NCBI GenBank assembly: GCA_016875645.1
Contig: VGPE01000095.1
Coordinates: 1-9,639 of the forward strand
Reading direction: 5' to 3'
DNA: 9,639 nucleotides
DNA from: Chloroflexota bacterium
GTDB taxonomy: Bacteria > Chloroflexota > Limnocylindria > Limnocylindrales > CSP1-4
Shown: positions 6,485-9,639 of the stretch, piece after piece
Layout of the letters: each line of letters begins with the position of its first letter
How positions within the stretch are numbered: the first letter of the stretch is position 1
Position numbers and translations under genes: made by a program
The notes under the pieces: generated by a model
Told to the model about the DNA's origin: nothing
What the model saw: the letters and a program-made list of their open reading frames with translations, nothing else
Databases searched by the model: none

Positions 6485-7026
6485 TCAGCGCGGCGAGCGG
6501 TTGAACCAGTCGGTGGTGTCGATCTCGCCGGCTGAGGCGTCGAAGTCGGCGCGCGGGGCCTCCTCGGTCCGCCGTGCCCGCCGCTGGTTGCCCGCGTCCT
6601 CGGTCGCGCCCGCCCAGTGCTCCTCGGCCAGCAGCATGTTGAGCGCGTCGATGTAGGCCTCGATCGAGGCGGCCACCGTGTTCGTGGATCGGCCCGTGCC
6701 CTCGTATTGGCCCGACGCCCGGGCCCCCGTCGCGCCCGCGGGCGGCGCGATCCGCACCCGGGCCATGCCTTCGGCGTCCGGGCCTTCGGCCAGGGCCCGC
6801 AGCTCGAACGAGAGCAGGCGAGGGTGGCCCGACAGGACTCCAGCCAACGCCCGATCGACTGCGGCATAGAGTGCGTCGATCGGGCCGTTCCCTTCGCCCG
6901 TCGCCTCCCAGCGATGGTCGTCCGAGACGATCTGGACCGCTCCGCGCGACACGATGTTGCTGCCGCTGTTGATGATCCAGCGGGCAAGGTGCAGGGCGCC
7001 CGTCAGTGGCTCTGAACGGGGCGTGG

Positions 7027-7030
<4 letters not shown>
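6485..7030 (-). CDS. Stand-alone LeuA-type allosteric (LeuA dimer) domain protein
   Basis: A 181-residue protein matching only the C-terminal regulatory domain of 2-isopropylmalate and citramalate synthases; no catalytic TIM barrel is present. Diagnostic parts are LARWIINSGS near the N-terminus, GNGPIDALYAAVDRAL at 47-62 and GRSTNTVAASIEAYIDALN at about 113-131. The same elements occur in the neighbouring CimA (GNGPVNALDAALCKAL and GSDTNIIAAS). In full synthases this domain binds the end-product amino acid. The last 40 residues are charged and match nothing recognised. The ATG at 7030 overlaps the cimA stop by 4 nt (ATGA), implying coupled synthesis. It may act on CimA, pair with another LeuA-family enzyme, or be a remnant of a second synthase; the clean start and close coupling favour a working gene. 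Confidence 0.82.
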
Positions 7031-8682
<1,652 letters not shown>

Positions 8683-8687
8683 GGACG

Positions 8688-9639
8688 CTACCGGACCGCC
8701 GCCGGCTCGGCCAGGCGTGCCAGGATGGCGTCGGTCATGCTCACGGTCCCGACCACCCGCACGTAGCCGCGCTCCTCTTCGCCGGCCACGAGCAGGTCCC
8801 GCGTCCGGACGCCGTCGACGAGCGTGGCATCCACCGCGGCCTCGATCGCGCGCGCCGCGTCGTCGCGGCCGAAGGACCAGCGCAGCAGCATCGCCCCCGA
8901 GAGGATGGTGCCGATCGGGTTGGCGAGGTCACGGCCGGCGATGTCCGGCGCCGAGCCGTGAATCGGTTCGTACAGGCCGTGCAGCCCGTGCGCAGTTCGC
9001 CGCTCGCCGATCGACGCCGAGGGCAGCATGCCGAGCGAGCCCGCGAGCACGCTCGCCTCGTCGGACAGCACATCGCCGAACAGGTTCTCGGTCACGATCA
9101 CGTCGAACGCGCCCGGCCACTTGATGAGCAGCATCGCCGCCGCGTCGACCAGCTTGTGGTCCACCGCGACGTCCGGGAAGTTCGCCTGCTCCTCGATCAC
9201 GACCCTGCGCCACAGCCGCGACGTGGCGAGGACGTTCTGCTTGTCCACGCTGGTCAGCTTCTTGCGCGGCCGCGCCCGGGCCAGCTCGAAGCCAAGCCGG
9301 ACGATCCGCCGGATCTCGGCTTCCGTGTAGAGCATGGTGTCCACGGCCTCGCGCGAGCCGTCGGCCGCGGTGCGCTCCTCGGACGGCTTGCCGAAGTAGA
9401 GGCCGCCGGTCAACTCGCGCAGGATCAGGAGGTCGACATCCGCAAGCAGCTCGGGCCGCAGCGGGGACGAATGCGCAAGTGCCCGCGCGACCGTCACCGG
9501 CCGGATGTTCGCGAACAGGCCGAGCTCACGCCGCAGGCGGAACAACGCCTGCTCCGGACGGATCTTCGGGTCGACGTTGTCCCACTTGGGCCCGCCGCAG
9601 GCGCCGAGGAACACCGCGTCCGCGGCCTGGCACACTGCG
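8688..9639 (-). CDS. leuB: 3-isopropylmalate dehydrogenase, 5' partial
   Basis: NAD-dependent oxidative decarboxylase acting on 3-isopropylmalate (leucine) and, in organisms using citramalate, on 3-methylmalate (isoleucine). The window edge removes the N-terminus: the visible part begins inside AVCQAADAVFLGACGGPKWD, a region normally about 60-70 residues in, so the GTG at 9635 is not the true start. Active-site segments are intact: LFANIRPV, RELTGGLYFG (catalytic Arg and Tyr), VDKQNVL (catalytic Lys), KLVDAAAM (Asp), NLFGDVLSDEASVL (two metal-binding Asp) and HGSAPDIAG (His and Asp of NAD binding). The C-terminus is complete at TAG 8688-8690, 5 bp before cimA. Leading directly into cimA supports a joint role in isoleucine and leucine synthesis. 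Confidence 0.95.
   Translation of the reverse strand, partial: AVCQAADAVFLGACGGPKWDNVDPKIRPEQALFRLRRELGLFANIRPVTVARALAHSSPLRPELLADVDLLILRELTGGLYFGKPSEERTAADGSREAVDTMLYTEAEIRRIVRLGFELARARPRKKLTSVDKQNVLATSRLWRRVVIEEQANFPDVAVDHKLVDAAAMLLIKWPGAFDVIVTENLFGDVLSDEASVLAGSLGMLPSASIGERRTAHGLHGLYEPIHGSAPDIAGRDLANPIGTILSGAMLLRWSFGRDDAARAIEAAVDATLVDGVRTRDLLVAGEEERGYVRVVGTVSMTDAILARLAEPAAVR

Overview
This is a GC-rich bacterial window with tightly packed genes, GTG as well as ATG starts, and 4-nt stop/start overlaps. No rRNA, tRNA or phage gene is present. The gene families (OppA/B/C transporter, type-2 citramalate synthase with LeuB, a stand-alone LeuA-type regulatory domain, an HTH protein with a nuclease-like tail) would fit a soil or freshwater Chloroflexota or Actinomycetota genome. 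That placement is inference from composition and memory of these families; no marker gene here settles it.

Left part, + strand (1-3528): three genes of a peptide/nickel-type ABC importer. They are the 3' part of the extracellular solute-binding lipoprotein (1-1535), a DppB-type permease (1624-2595) and a DppC-type permease (2597-3528). The DppC reading frame is broken: a TAG at 3383 is followed by a shift of frame near 3383-3403. No ATPase gene (DppD/DppF) follows. The 88-bp gap before dppB holds a strong ribosome binding site, a possible 12-codon leader ORF and a long hairpin that buries the dppB ribosome binding site and start codon.

Middle part (3529-4787): a repeat-rich spacer region around one minus-strand gene (3825-4478) for a HTH protein. 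Two copies of a 151-bp repeat (3599-3749 and 4620-4770, same orientation, no gaps, 122 of 151 positions identical by hand) flank the gene. Each copy has imperfect 17-bp inverted repeats near its ends and a central palindrome. Three short tandem repeats cluster at copy A.

Right part, minus strand (9639 down to 4788): an apparent operon, in transcription order leuB (partial), cimA, a stand-alone LeuA-type regulatory domain, pheA, and a creatininase-family amidohydrolase. Spacings are 5 bp, ATGA overlap, 39 bp and GTGA overlap. CimA makes (R)-citramalate from pyruvate and acetyl-CoA. LeuB can oxidise 3-methylmalate (isoleucine route) or 3-isopropylmalate (leucine route). PheA makes phenylpyruvate. 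The cluster therefore joins branched-chain and phenylalanine synthesis. Three of its proteins carry or consist of amino-acid-sensing type domains: ACT in PheA, the LeuA dimer domain in CimA, and the stand-alone copy.

No whole new system is proven here. The items most worth following are the dppB leader/hairpin, the 151-bp repeat pair around the HTH gene, and the stand-alone LeuA-type domain.
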